Shown: positions 43,213 to 53,390, counted from the first letter of the stretch. The stretch is 64,000 bases of DNA from HGM04593 sp045634305 (GCA_045634305.1 JAZQZZ010000030.1:56198-120197), one strand, 5' to 3'. Program-made: numbers and translations. Notes: generated by a model from the letters alone, not told the origin.

Positions 43213-44115
43213 TCAATCAATGTTTGCACCAAAATGTTCTACATCGGCAATCACCTTGAGAAGATACTGCCCATACTGATTCTTTATCATCGGCTGTGCA
43301 ATCTCACGCAACCTCTCGGCCGTAATCCACCCTTTGCGGTATGCAATACCCTCAAGACAGGCAATTTTCAAGCCCTGACGTTTCTCTATCACCTCGACAA
43401 AGATGGATGCCTCGGCAAGCGAATCGTGCGTACCGGTATCCAGCCATGCAAAGCCACGCTGCAGTGTCTGCACCTTCAGTTCGCCGTCGCCAAGGAACTG
43501 TTGGTTCACCGTCGTAATCTCCAGTTCGCCACGTGCCGATGGCTTGATGTTCTTTGCCACCTCTACAACCTTGTTGGGATAGAAGTACAACCCTACCACT
43601 GCATAGTTCGATTTGGGAACAGCAGGCTTCTCCTCAATGGAAAGACAGTTACCCTCGCCGTCGAACTCCGCCACTCCGTAGCGTTCGGGGTCTTTTACCC
43701 AATAGCCGAACACAGTAGCCTTGTTCTCCTCCTCTGCATTACGCACAGCCTCTCTCAGCAATCTCGTAAAATCTGCTCCATGGAAAATATTGTCGCCCAG
43801 GACAAGACATACAGAGTCATTGCCAATAAACTCCTCACCGATAATGAATGCCTGCGCCAAGCCGTCGGGCGAAGGTTGCTCGGCATACTCAAAACGCACG
43901 CCGTAGTCGCTGCCGTCACCAAGCAGACGCTTGAACGAAGGCAAGTCATTAGGTGTAGATATAATAAGGATTTCCCTTATGCCGGCAAGCATAAGTACCG
44001 ATATGGGATAATATATCATCGGTTTGTCATATATGGGCAACAACTGCTTACTCACTCCTTTTGTTATTGGGTAGAGACGTGTGCCAGACCCGCCGGCAAG
44101 AACAATTCCTTTCAT
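43213..44115 (-). CDS. rfbA: Glucose-1-phosphate thymidylyltransferase
   Basis: 300 residues. The nucleotide-binding loop GIVLAGGSGTRLYPIT is at the N-terminus, followed by GVSKQLLPIYDKPMIYYPISVL and GDNIFHGADF. It joins glucose-1-phosphate and dTTP in the first and controlled step of dTDP-rhamnose synthesis. First gene of rfbACDB; the DUF4836 lipoprotein gene ends 16 bp upstream, so transcription may begin further upstream at the lacZ-type gene. Confidence 0.96.
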   Translation of the reverse strand: MKGIVLAGGSGTRLYPITKGVSKQLLPIYDKPMIYYPISVLMLAGIREILIISTPNDLPSFKRLLGDGSDYGVRFEYAEQPSPDGLAQAFIIGEEFIGNDSVCLVLGDNIFHGADFTRLLREAVRNAEEENKATVFGYWVKDPERYGVAEFDGEGNCLSIEEKPAVPKSNYAVVGLYFYPNKVVEVAKNIKPSARGELEITTVNQQFLGDGELKVQTLQRGFAWLDTGTHDSLAEASIFVEVIEKRQGLKIACLEGIAYRKGWITAERLREIAQPMIKNQYGQYLLKVIADVEHFGANID

Positions 44116-44131
44116 AAATATATAATCTTAA

Positions 44132-45709
44132 TTAAAATCCACCGTTCTGCACAACGATGCTTATCAACTTATCGGTCAGATACTTCAATGAATTCACACT
44201 GTCATCGTTGACAGTCAATCTTGACTCACAGCTGTACGAGTTGAAATCCAATGTAAGACTCTTGAACATATCCAGAACGTCAAACAATATTTTGTTATCG
44301 CTTGAGCTATTGTTACGCATGTTCACCAAAGCAGCGTCACGCAATGGTTTGAACTCAACCAACAAATTGCCCATTGAGGCAAACTGTTTGTTTTTCTTGA
44401 TATTCTTTTCAAGCTGGTTCAATTCACCATCGCCGCAAAGCTCGCCGTAGAGATTTTCCGGCAACAGCATAATGACACCATCCTTGTACATCAGATAGTA
44501 GTCATAACCTTTTGTCACAGTCTCATACTCGTAGGTATAGTAGTTATACTCCTCTCTTGTGTTTAGATTCAATGCATAGACATCACTGTCAACGATTGTC
44601 ACGTCACACTCTGAGTTCACGAAAGACATCAGCATATCGAACACCAGACGTTCCTTGCAATCAACAGCGACCATTCCCTGAATGTTCTCGAAATCATCGC
44701 CTTCTATCCAACAAGCAGCCGTATATTCACCGCTCAACGCCTTGAGAATCTCTTTGGCTACATCTTCTGTAATACCGTTTTCCTCAAGCATCTCCTTGAC
44801 ATCATCCGTCATAAACATCTCATTGTCCGAAGTCAAATCCAGATTACAGTTGAATACCGCAAAACTGTTTGCCGGGATATAACCGAAATGATGGTGTGTC
44901 GGCTTCTTCATGAATTTCTCAAGAGACTCACGAGCCTCCTTGGGCATCTCTATCTCGCTCTTCTGCCATGCATAACCATTCTCAAAACTAGAAGCACTGT
45001 ACCAGATACAACCCTTCAACATCGTGAGATAAGGTTCAAGTTCAGGCTCCAACTCACCGCTGCTTCTGAATTCCTTGACCAAAGCATCCAAATCATATAT
45101 CAGCGCCAGGTCATCATCCCCAGCAAAAATTTTCTCAAGCCTCTTGTCATTCACAGCCATGTCATCACTCTTCAGCTCTGTGTAAGCTGTAACATCGGCA
45201 TATCTGTCGTCTACGACAAGAACCAGTTTGTCCGAGTCATATGCAAAAGCAACTTCGTCATCACCTGTAACAATATACTTCATGCCATCCTGCTCGGTGA
45301 TCTCGGCTTCACCTTCAGAGAAAGTTGACAGAGCATTCTCGAAAGCCTCGACATTATCCATGTCCATGGTAAATACCATGCTCATGGGTTCAAGATTTAT
45401 AATTGCAAAATAGACAGGAGCATTGACATTGATACCCGATGCGACAGGGTTATCATATATACTCTGCAACAGGGTTCTCATCTCCTGAGGCATATTGTTT
45501 ATTCCCGCTCCGGCAACACTCTTTATAAAGGTATTGGCAAGGATATCCGATTTATCAAGGATATTACCTAAATCCACCTTTACGATTGCCAATGAATTAT
45601 CGGGCAACACGTTCAGATAAGCCTCACTTTCACTCCTCTTGCTGCCGCATGCTGCAAAAAGCAGCACGCAGAGCAAAGAGATTAGCGATATCATCAAATT
45701 CTTTTTCAT
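44132..45709 (-). CDS. DUF4836 lipoprotein
   Basis: 525 residues from ATG 45709. The lipoprotein signal MKKNLMISLISLLCVLLFAACGSK has a lipobox at LFAAC. The mature protein starts with LNVLPDNSLAIVKVDLGNIL, the typical DUF4836 beginning, and continues with repeated VDLGNIL/ DLDALVKEF-like and MVFTMDMDNVEAFENAL segments. The family is specific to Bacteroidota, placed in the periplasm or outer membrane with unknown role. The gene lies between the beta-galactosidase and rfbA genes with gaps of 28 and 16 bp. Confidence 0.85.
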   Translation of the reverse strand: MKKNLMISLISLLCVLLFAACGSKRSESEAYLNVLPDNSLAIVKVDLGNILDKSDILANTFIKSVAGAGINNMPQEMRTLLQSIYDNPVASGINVNAPVYFAIINLEPMSMVFTMDMDNVEAFENALSTFSEGEAEITEQDGMKYIVTGDDEVAFAYDSDKLVLVVDDRYADVTAYTELKSDDMAVNDKRLEKIFAGDDDLALIYDLDALVKEFRSSGELEPELEPYLTMLKGCIWYSASSFENGYAWQKSEIEMPKEARESLEKFMKKPTHHHFGYIPANSFAVFNCNLDLTSDNEMFMTDDVKEMLEENGITEDVAKEILKALSGEYTAACWIEGDDFENIQGMVAVDCKERLVFDMLMSFVNSECDVTIVDSDVYALNLNTREEYNYYTYEYETVTKGYDYYLMYKDGVIMLLPENLYGELCGDGELNQLEKNIKKNKQFASMGNLLVEFKPLRDAALVNMRNNSSSDNKILFDVLDMFKSLTLDFNSYSCESRLTVNDDSVNSLKYLTDKLISIVVQNGGF

Positions 45710-45737
45710 AACATACAATTCATTAATTGCCAAACAA

Positions 45738-48700
45738 TCATTCCTTTATAAGTTCAAACTCGGCACCCGAAGCAAAGTCCTGGCCATTCTGTGAACTAGT
45801 AGCAGTGAAACGCACGAAACGAGCCTTTACAGGAGCCTTGAAGAGCACAGTCTGTTTGTCGGCATTGCCTGGGAACTCGCCCTCAACAATCGGGTCGCTC
45901 CAGTTCTTTCCGTCTGCACTTATCTGAATCCTGTAGCCCTTCACGTTACCGTTATTGCCACCATCCTGACGAGGCATGTACTTGAAGCCCTTGATTGTAA
46001 CCTCCTCGTTTGCGTCGAAGTCAATCCAGTGAGGATAGTTTGCAACAGTTACAGAGTACATTGTGTGCCAGATTGTTGATGGGTCACCGTCGAGCATCTT
46101 CTCGGCACCGTTACCCGGCTCAAGGCTTGAGCAGAATGCAACAGTAACAGGGATTGATGTCACTGCCTCATATGCATATGTTGCAGCAAGCTTTGGAGTA
46201 GCCTTCTCCCATACGGTGATGGTACCGCCCTTGCTCATATTTACAGGAGCTGTGTAAAGAGTCTTCTTGCCGTTCTTGCCAAGCTTGTAATAGATTTCGG
46301 CACCGGCCTTTGCACAAGACATTGTAACGACACCGCGCATGTCACGCTTGAGGACTACAGGGATAACACCCGATGCAGCAACGTTTGCAAGCTGCTCGTA
46401 GTTGTCACCGGCCTTCACAGGACGCATGATGAAGCCCACGGTATTGTCACCCGACTTCACGAGGTCGTGCTCGAGCGGACCACCCTGACCACAGCTGTTA
46501 CCGCCAAGACCGTTGACCTTTGCATCGAGGTGCAACCATGTACCCGATGAAGCAGGCAACTGATATGGGTGAGCAGCCTCTGTAAGCTCAACATCATTCC
46601 ATGGCAATGCTGTTGTAGAGAGAGCACCGGTTGAAACGAACATCACACCATTGCCTGCAGCATTTGTCAATGCAGCCCAACGTACCTCCTCGCGGTTAGC
46701 CATATCCTGTGGTTTCGGGAAGTGCACGAACTGCTCGGCAACAGTGCTCTTGTACTGCTGGATGAAGGCACCTGTGCGACGGTCGTTATAGTTGTTCCAT
46801 GGACCACGGCCATAGTAAGTATACTGGTCAAGGCTCTTCGGCAACTGCAACAGATAACCCACACGTGCAAGAGCAACCGCAGCATCGCTGCCTGTTACAG
46901 AGCTGTTGAGTTCGATTGAGCCATCGGGATAGATTGTCCATATTCTGTTTGATACAAAGTGGAACTCGTTCTCGCCGAACTCGCGGGCATCGCTTTGCAA
47001 TGTAAAGCTGTTATCCTCGTTCTTCACGCGACGTCCGGGGTGCTTAGCCTGTGAACGTACGATGTACTGGAGCACGATTGTGCCGTCGGCATTCTTCTGC
47101 GAAACGAATGATGTAACCTCATCCTCAAGGTTGTACAAGCCGAGAGCGAACCAGCGGTTCCAAGCCCAGATATCATTGTCAACAGGAGCGCGGTAGCCGC
47201 TGAGAGTCATTGAACTACCCTTCTCGAATACAGTCTCCTCACCATATACAACGCTCTCGAAAACACCGGTCTTGTTGTTGAACACAACTGTGAAACCGTC
47301 GCCGGCAACGGTTGTCGTAGCGTTAGCCTTGTCCTCGGTCATCTTCACCTTAACGTCGCTCTTCGCAACATCGGCAAGGAGTGCGGCCTTCACAGCATCC
47401 TGCAGCTTCAACTGCTCCTCCATCTGTGCATAGCCCTTCTTTGCCCAAGGCATATCCTTCTTCAGCAGGAACTGAACCTTAACGAAGTACTCCTTGTCGG
47501 CAGCAAAGTTCGCATTGTTGAACTTTAGCTTGAATGTCTTTGCCGTACGTGGAGCAATCTTCATGTCAGGCATGTAATAAGAATCAATCTGCTTACCGTT
47601 CTCCCAAAGAGAAACCTTCACGTCAAGGTCGCACAAGCAGTTGAAGTAACGCTTGTTGAAGATTTCAACCTCACCGTTCTCAAGCATCTTCACGCCAACG
47701 TTCTGGTATACCTTCTTAACCTCATAATAGAGTGGTTTTGGAGAGTGGTCGGGGAACACTACACCGTTCATACAGAAAGTGTGGTCATTCGGACGGTCAC
47801 CGAAGTCACCACCGTAAGCCATATACTTGTCACCGGTCTTGGGGTCAACGTTCCAGAAAGCCTGGTCGGCCCAGTCCCATATAGCACCACCGATGAAGAA
47901 GTTTGTGCTCTCGATAGCCTCCCAATAGTCGATGAGGTTACCGCCTGCATTACCCATTGAGTGAGCATACTCAGATATGTGGAAAGGATAAACAATGTTC
48001 ATCTTACCCTTCACGGCCTCGCGTGTCCAACCGATTGAAGGATACTGGTTAGAACCCATATCAACGATATAGTTGTTGCGCTCATACTGCACAGGACGTG
48101 AAGCGTCGAAAGCCTTCAATGCCTTGTAAGCCTTAACGAAGTTGTCACCGGGGCCGGCCTCGTTACCGAGCGACCAGATGCAGACAGCCGGGCTGTTTAT
48201 TGTAGCGTGCGCCATCTCCATTACACGTGCCACGTGAGCGTTTGTAAACTCGGGAACGTGAGAGAGCGACTCCTTGCCATAGTAATACTCGTGGCTCTCG
48301 ATATTAGCCTCATCCTCGAGGTAGATACCGTACTTGTCGCAGAGATAGTACCAGTATGGAGCATCGGGATAGTGAGCATTACGTACGTGGTTGATGTTAC
48401 CCTGGAGCATAGTCATAACCTCCTTGGTCATCTGCTCGCGTGTCACGGCATGACCTCTCTCAAGGTTGCTCTCGTGACGGTTCACACCCTTCATCTTGAT
48501 AGGCTTGCCATTAAGGTAGTAGTAGCGTCCTGCCAAGCCGAACTCATCATCCTCGGCCTTTGTCTCACGGATTTCAACCTCGCGGAAACCGAAGTATACA
48601 GATGCAATCTCCACTGCATTGCCCTTCTTGTCGAGCAAAGAAACAACCAATGTATAACGGTTAGGCTCCTCGGCGCTCCACTTTGCAGGGTCAACAACAG

Positions 48701-49790
48701 GAATATCAAGTTTCAAAGTCTTTGTATCACCTGCAAGCAATTGGTCAAGTGCAACAGTCGCTACAGCACCCTCAACAATCTCATTCTCGTCGCTGTAGAG
48801 CGCATTCTTGTAGAGCTGTGCCTTAACCTGATACTTTTTCACCTTCTTGGCAGTGAGGTTACGCACGTCAACCTCAATATTTGCAACAGCATCCTTGTAC
48901 TGCGCGTCAAGGTCAGTGCGCACGCGTACATCGCGCAACTCCACCGGGTTTGTAGCAGTCAAAGAAACGGTACGGAAAATACCGGGAAGACGGAACATAT
49001 CCTGAGCCTCGAGGAACGAAGCATCGCTGTTGCGGTAAACCTCAACAGCCACAACATTCTCACCCTCAACCAGATACTTTGTAATGTTGAAAGCAGCCAA
49101 GTTACGTGAGTTCTTTGAGAAACCTACATACTTGCCGTTGATCCAAAGGTAGAAGAAAGAATCCACGCCGTCGAAGTTGATGTACACCTCACGGCCATCC
49201 CAATTCTCAGGCACAGTGAATGTACGGCGGTAAGAACCCACCTCGTTACGGTATTTGTAAGTTGTATGGTGCTTTGCAGGCTCGCGCATCACACCACCCT
49301 TCCAGTCACCCACAGCAACCTGATGCTTGAAGATAACAGGCTGGTTGACATAGATTGGAGTACCATACTTCTGCGAGCCGTCGGCCTGAAGACCATACAC
49401 GTTCCAGTTCATCGGAACCTGCACCTTGTCCCAACCCGATACATCATAATCGGTCTTGAAGAAATCCACAGGGCGCTCCCAAGGGTTAGCCACCCAATTG
49501 AAGCTCCATGTACCGTCGAGCGACATGTAGTACTCACTGTTCTCGGGCAACACCTTGCGTGCAGCCTCCTCGTTGCCGAAAGTAAAGAACCAAGCCTTTG
49601 GCTGCTCCTTGTTTAGAGCAAGTTCTTCGGGCGATTCCCACTCGACGAGGCCAGCAGCCTGTCCCTTCTCATAGCTGTAACCACGAGGAGCCTCTACGTC
49701 ACCGTAAGCAAAGCCCTTGAGGTTCTGAGCTGTTGCAGTCATTGATAGCGAAAAGGCCGCCAACACTGCCATAACGAATTGTTTTTTCAT
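45738..49790 (-). CDS. lacZ: Secreted LacZ-type beta-galactosidase (GH2) with C-terminal discoidin domain
   Basis: 1350 residues from ATG 49790 (signal peptide MKKQFVMAVLAAFSLSMTATAQ). The GH2 N-domain (about 100-290), Ig-like domain and TIM barrel are present. The acid/base Glu lies in VCIWSLGNEAGPGDN and the nucleophile in YPFHISEYAHSMGNAGG. A beta-sandwich domain of the LacZ type (about 800-1080) follows. The C-terminus adds a chitobiase-type beta segment and an F5/8 type C domain (about 1205-1345; PHWIDFDANEEVTIKGFKYMPRQ ... YRIQISADGKNWS). It should release galactose from host or plant glycans in the periplasm or at the surface. It is larger than E. coli LacZ owing to the added domains. 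Confidence 0.92.
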   Translation of the reverse strand: MKKQFVMAVLAAFSLSMTATAQNLKGFAYGDVEAPRGYSYEKGQAAGLVEWESPEELALNKEQPKAWFFTFGNEEAARKVLPENSEYYMSLDGTWSFNWVANPWERPVDFFKTDYDVSGWDKVQVPMNWNVYGLQADGSQKYGTPIYVNQPVIFKHQVAVGDWKGGVMREPAKHHTTYKYRNEVGSYRRTFTVPENWDGREVYINFDGVDSFFYLWINGKYVGFSKNSRNLAAFNITKYLVEGENVVAVEVYRNSDASFLEAQDMFRLPGIFRTVSLTATNPVELRDVRVRTDLDAQYKDAVANIEVDVRNLTAKKVKKYQVKAQLYKNALYSDENEIVEGAVATVALDQLLAGDTKTLKLDIPVVDPAKWSAEEPNRYTLVVSLLDKKGNAVEIASVYFGFREVEIRETKAEDDEFGLAGRYYYLNGKPIKMKGVNRHESNLERGHAVTREQMTKEVMTMLQGNINHVRNAHYPDAPYWYYLCDKYGIYLEDEANIESHEYYYGKESLSHVPEFTNAHVARVMEMAHATINSPAVCIWSLGNEAGPGDNFVKAYKALKAFDASRPVQYERNNYIVDMGSNQYPSIGWTREAVKGKMNIVYPFHISEYAHSMGNAGGNLIDYWEAIESTNFFIGGAIWDWADQAFWNVDPKTGDKYMAYGGDFGDRPNDHTFCMNGVVFPDHSPKPLYYEVKKVYQNVGVKMLENGEVEIFNKRYFNCLCDLDVKVSLWENGKQIDSYYMPDMKIAPRTAKTFKLKFNNANFAADKEYFVKVQFLLKKDMPWAKKGYAQMEEQLKLQDAVKAALLADVAKSDVKVKMTEDKANATTTVAGDGFTVVFNNKTGVFESVVYGEETVFEKGSSMTLSGYRAPVDNDIWAWNRWFALGLYNLEDEVTSFVSQKNADGTIVLQYIVRSQAKHPGRRVKNEDNSFTLQSDAREFGENEFHFVSNRIWTIYPDGSIELNSSVTGSDAAVALARVGYLLQLPKSLDQYTYYGRGPWNNYNDRRTGAFIQQYKSTVAEQFVHFPKPQDMANREEVRWAALTNAAGNGVMFVSTGALSTTALPWNDVELTEAAHPYQLPASSGTWLHLDAKVNGLGGNSCGQGGPLEHDLVKSGDNTVGFIMRPVKAGDNYEQLANVAASGVIPVVLKRDMRGVVTMSCAKAGAEIYYKLGKNGKKTLYTAPVNMSKGGTITVWEKATPKLAATYAYEAVTSIPVTVAFCSSLEPGNGAEKMLDGDPSTIWHTMYSVTVANYPHWIDFDANEEVTIKGFKYMPRQDGGNNGNVKGYRIQISADGKNWSDPIVEGEFPGNADKQTVLFKAPVKARFVRFTATSSQNGQDFASGAEFELIKE

Positions 49791-49853
49791 AAAATAGTTA
49801 TTTATAATTAATATTGATTTCCGCTCATATCGCGCACACGCGCAAAACTTTTG

Positions 49854-49882
49854 TAAAGTTAACACATATTTTGCTAAAACAA
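49854..49882 (-). promoter_or_regulatory. Promoter of the lacZ-type gene
   Basis: TTG (49880-49882) and TAACTTTA (49854-49861) on the minus strand are 18 bp apart, with one mismatch in the -7 box. Leader about 60 nt. Confidence 0.5.
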
Positions 49883-50003
49883 AAGCATTTCAGAACACAA
49901 GTTTTCAAGAAAACCGAAATCCTCTCCAAATCGACAAACGCAAAAAAGAGAAGCGACCGCCTTAAATAGTAAATTTTATTTACATACATCATAGAAAGAC
50001 AAA

Positions 50004-50057
50004 AAAGCCGCTTGCGCGGCACAAAAAAAAATGAGACTTGTAACAAGTCTCATTTTT
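50004..50057 (-). terminator. Two tandem terminators after the histone-like gene
   Basis: On the minus strand a 10-bp stem (ATGAGACTTG / CAAGTCTCAT, 3-nt loop) with a long U run lies at 50023-50057. A second hairpin, GCCGC/GCGGC with a 4-nt loop and six U, follows at 50001-50020. Confidence 0.85.
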
Positions 50058-50076
50058 ACGTCGATGCTGAAGAAAT

Positions 50077-50250
50077 TTACTTAGCAGCCTCGAGAGAAGC
50101 CTTACGGAAAGCCTTCATAGCCTTCTCAAGCTCCAAAGAAGCCTTGCGTGCACGTGTACCTGCAGCCTTGTTACCCTTCTCAGCCTGAGCTGTTGCATCA
50201 GCTGCAAAAGCAGCATAAACCTCTTCAATCTTTGCGATAAGTTCTTTCAT
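50077..50250 (-). CDS. Histone H1/Hc1-like small basic protein
   Basis: A 57-residue frame from ATG 50250 to TAA 50077: MKELIAKIEEVYAAFAADAT, then a Lys-, Ala- and Arg-rich part with KAAGTRARKASLELEKAMKAFRKAS. This is the short histone H1/Hc1-like protein annotated in many Bacteroidales genomes. It probably binds and compacts DNA in the nucleoid. A perfect -7 box (TATCTTTG at 50282-50289) and strong tandem terminators enclose it, pointing to a highly expressed single gene. It is too short for standard ORF cut-offs. Confidence 0.8.
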   Translation of the reverse strand: MKELIAKIEEVYAAFAADATAQAEKGNKAAGTRARKASLELEKAMKAFRKASLEAAK

Positions 50251-50281
50251 AATACTTTCTGTTATTTAAGTTAACGATGCA

Positions 50282-50308
50282 CAAAGATAACAAAAATCAC
50301 AATAACAA
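50282..50308 (-). promoter_or_regulatory. Promoter of the histone-like gene
   Basis: TATCTTTG at 50282-50289 on the minus strand is a perfect -7 box, with TTG 16 bp upstream of it at 50306-50308. Leader about 27 nt. Confidence 0.6.
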
Positions 50309-50835
50309 GGCATAAATCTGATTTTTTTTGTTTTTTTTCTTAAAAAAAGTTGATTTTTAGAGCAAAAGCCGCCTCCAGCCACCACCAAACGAGGTTTCAG
50401 GAGCAGAGGAACAGCATCCTTATACTATATATAAAGGAGAACATCTCTTTCACAGCCCATCCGCCCCACCGGCACCCCACAAAAAAAGAAACAGAACATC
50501 CAAGTACCTCATGGACAGGGGATATCCCAACAACAGGAGCAAACCTCCGTCAGCACAACAGCCCCGACGAGAAAAACCGACGTATAACCGCCACCGCAGC
50601 ATCCTACCTTCACCGACCGGCATCAACTTACACAAAGGCACTACACCCGCAACCCGGCACCACAAAGTCTTTGAGCGCATCACAAAGAGAGCCGTTTGGT
50701 AATTTTTATTTACAACTACCGATAAAACCAAAGCCAAGCCGCATTCCGGGCCACAACAAAATGCACCCAATCCTCAAACGTTTTCACTCTTCGGGTGTTA
50801 TTTTAACGGTAAAACAAAGACTTTTAGGAATATAT
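50309..50835. other. Gene-free C/A-rich stretch before the BY-kinase gene
   Basis: The stretch of about 530 bp has open frames on both strands, but none has coding character or a recognisable motif. A -7 box (TATTTTTG, 50840-50847) for the BY-kinase gene lies at its end. It may be a decayed gene or a long leader region. Confidence 0.5.
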
Positions 50836-50905
50836 TATGTATTTTTGCAGAAATTATACCGATGTCGCACAACATCACGACAACATCGTTTACGGAAACA
50901 CAAAT

Positions 50906-53335
50906 ATGAAAGCCGCAAAGAACACCCTTAAGAAGAAAGAGTTGGCAAACAGCATAAGCATCAGCGAACTACTGTACGCAATGCTGTCAAAATGGTATCT
51001 TTTCATCATATCGACACTTCTGTTGGTCGGATACTCGCTATACAACCTGGCCAGAATCGAGCCGGTATACACACGTCATGCCAAGATTCTCATTAAATCG
51101 TCACAGAAAGGAACAAGTCTCGACGAGCAGATGGAAACGTTTGCAAACATGGGATTCCGCTCTTCAACAAGCACATACAACGAAATATACACATTCAGGG
51201 CTCCTGAAACGACATACGAGACCGCACGCAGGCTTGATTTGCAGACAGAATATGCCCTGAAAGGCAAATTCCACCCTACCACACTCTACGGCACCACAGT
51301 GCCAGCCCATGCAACCTTTTGCGACATAGACATTCAGGAAGTCGCCGGTTTCGACATTGAGATAATGCCCGACAGCACATTCCGCATGTTCAATTTCACC
51401 GGCAACACCATTGCCGGAGAGCGCACCGTCGAAGGCAAATTCACCACAGACTCCCTCACCTTCGCCGGCACACCAATCGGAACAATAGCGCTCGCCCTCA
51501 ACCCCATGTACAAAGTAAGAAAACCAATAACCTACTCTGTAAAACACATCGGGCTCGACAACGCCGTCGGCAAGTACATCGGCAAACTCTCATACAACAT
51601 CAACGAGGAGAGCAACGACAACGCCATATCAATTTCAATAAACGACCAATCGATAGAACGTGCCGACGACATCATAAAGACAATAATCGAAGTATACAAC
51701 GAAAACTGGATCAAGGACAAGAATAAAGCCGCACGGGAAACAAAGACATTCATCGACACCAGGTTGGATCATGTCAGCAACGAGCTCGACAAGATTGAAA
51801 GCGACATTTCAGCATTCAAGAGCGACAACCTGTTGCCCGACATCGAAGCCCAGTCCGAGATGCAGTTGACCAAAGAACGTGAGCTCAGCAAACAGCGCAT
51901 TGCAACACAAAAGGAGCTGGAGCGCAGCCAATACTTCCTGAAAAGCGTAAAAAGCAAGTCAAAAGAACACTCATTGCTCCCTTTAAACTCAGGTATCAAC
52001 AACACAAACATAAACTCGCAGATCACGCAGTTCAATACAATGATGATTGAGCGCAACAACCTTGCGAGCAAAAGCAGCGAAGACAACCCGGCCGTTAAAG
52101 ACATGGACCTTGTCCTCTCGTCACTGCGCAACGCCATAATCTCATCAATAAACGCCCACATCAAGGGCGTGACAACAAAATTGGAATCACTCAACAAGGA
52201 GAACAAAGCCTTGCAGAGCGAAATAGCCAAGAACCCCACGCACACCACATTCCTTGCCAGCGCCGAACGCGAACAAAGCGTAAAGGAGAACATCTACCTT
52301 TTCCTGTTGCAAAAGAGAGAAGAGAACCTCCTGTCACAGGAATTCACCCCCAACAGAACCCGCATACTCACTCCCCCATCGGGCTCTTACACCCCGACAG
52401 CGCCGCAAAAGACACGTTCACTCTTTTTTGCGGCAATCATCGGCATGCTCATCCCCGCAGCATTCATCTGCCTGTTCGAAGTCTCAAACACCAGAATCAG
52501 AGGACGCAAAGACCTTGATGTCCTCAACATGCCCATCATTGGCGAGATACCGCAGAACGGGAAAAACAGTTTCGGCCGCATAAAACAAACATTCAAGGCG
52601 CTGAAACCTACTCGAGGCAAAAAGAAAGAAGAAAAGACTTCCTGCGTGGTAAAGGAGGGCTCGCGCGACGCAATCAACGAAGCATTCCGCGTATTGCGCA
52701 CCAACCTTGAGTTCATCACACGCGACAAAAGACACAACATAATAATATTCACATCGTTCAACCCAGGCAGTGGAAAAACATTCTGCATCCTCAACACGGC
52801 AATGAGCCTTGCCATCAAGGGCGAGAGCGTTCTCTTGATTGACGGAGACATGCGACATGCCTCACTGTCAAACTATGTAGACACCAACGAAACAGGTCTC
52901 AGCAACTACCTGGCCAACGAAGTCAACTCACTGAACGATATAACAGTACAGGACAGCAACTACCCCAACCTTCATATCATACCAACAGGAACCATTCCTC
53001 CCAACCCCACCGAGTTGCTCGAATCGGAACGCTTTGCACAGTTGCTCAAGGAAATTGAAGGAAAGTACAAATACATATTCATCGACTGTCCGCCAATCGA
53101 CATTGTCGCCGACACACACATCATTGAAAAATATGCCACAAACAGCGTATTCCTCATACGTTGCGGCCTCATGGAACGTTCAATGCTTGTAGAGATAGAG
53201 AACATCTATAACGACAAGAAACTCCGCAACATGTCGGTAATTCTCAACGGACTCGACATGAAGGCCGGCAAGTACGGATACAAATATGGATACCACAACG
53301 GCGGCAGTTACTCCTACGGTCCTAAGAAAAAATAG
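50906..53335 (+). CDS. Polysaccharide co-polymerase / BY-type tyrosine autokinase (Wzz-Wzc)
   Basis: 809 residues from ATG 50906; in-frame codons from 50837 upstream are unlikely to be used. The N-terminal Wzz domain has a first membrane helix (YLFIISTLLLVGYSLYNL, about 33-50), a long periplasmic coiled coil (about 285-480) and a second helix (LFFAAIIGMLIPAAFICLF). The cytosolic kinase has Walker A FNPGSGKTFCILNTA, Walker A' SVLLIDGDMRH and Walker B YIFIDCPPI. The C-terminus has a Tyr cluster (AGKYGYKYGYHNGGSYSYG) that is autophosphorylated. The protein sets chain length and export of capsule or O-antigen. No wza gene is visible nearby; the dTDP-rhamnose genes lie 9 kb to the left. Confidence 0.92.
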   Translation: MKAAKNTLKKKELANSISISELLYAMLSKWYLFIISTLLLVGYSLYNLARIEPVYTRHAKILIKSSQKGTSLDEQMETFANMGFRSSTSTYNEIYTFRAPETTYETARRLDLQTEYALKGKFHPTTLYGTTVPAHATFCDIDIQEVAGFDIEIMPDSTFRMFNFTGNTIAGERTVEGKFTTDSLTFAGTPIGTIALALNPMYKVRKPITYSVKHIGLDNAVGKYIGKLSYNINEESNDNAISISINDQSIERADDIIKTIIEVYNENWIKDKNKAARETKTFIDTRLDHVSNELDKIESDISAFKSDNLLPDIEAQSEMQLTKERELSKQRIATQKELERSQYFLKSVKSKSKEHSLLPLNSGINNTNINSQITQFNTMMIERNNLASKSSEDNPAVKDMDLVLSSLRNAIISSINAHIKGVTTKLESLNKENKALQSEIAKNPTHTTFLASAEREQSVKENIYLFLLQKREENLLSQEFTPNRTRILTPPSGSYTPTAPQKTRSLFFAAIIGMLIPAAFICLFEVSNTRIRGRKDLDVLNMPIIGEIPQNGKNSFGRIKQTFKALKPTRGKKKEEKTSCVVKEGSRDAINEAFRVLRTNLEFITRDKRHNIIIFTSFNPGSGKTFCILNTAMSLAIKGESVLLIDGDMRHASLSNYVDTNETGLSNYLANEVNSLNDITVQDSNYPNLHIIPTGTIPPNPTELLESERFAQLLKEIEGKYKYIFIDCPPIDIVADTHIIEKYATNSVFLIRCGLMERSMLVEIENIYNDKKLRNMSVILNGLDMKAGKYGYKYGYHNGGSYSYGPKKK

Positions 53336-53359
53336 AGATATCATCCATAAACTATCGTC

Positions 53360-53390
53360 AAGCACCCCAACTTGGGGTGCTTGTTTTTTT
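53360..53390 (+). terminator. Terminator after the BY-kinase gene
   Basis: AAGCACCCC and GGGGTGCTT pair around a 5-nt loop, then seven T. Confidence 0.9.

Noticed and set aside
48207..49109. A 300-codon plus-strand frame opposite the lacZ-type gene
   Set aside because: Antisense shadow of a clearly coding gene with all GH2 motifs.
50350..50931. A 193-codon plus-strand frame overlapping the BY-kinase start
   Set aside because: Composition rich in Pro, His, Arg, Ser and Lys without pattern, and it runs into the BY-kinase gene in another frame; looks like chance.
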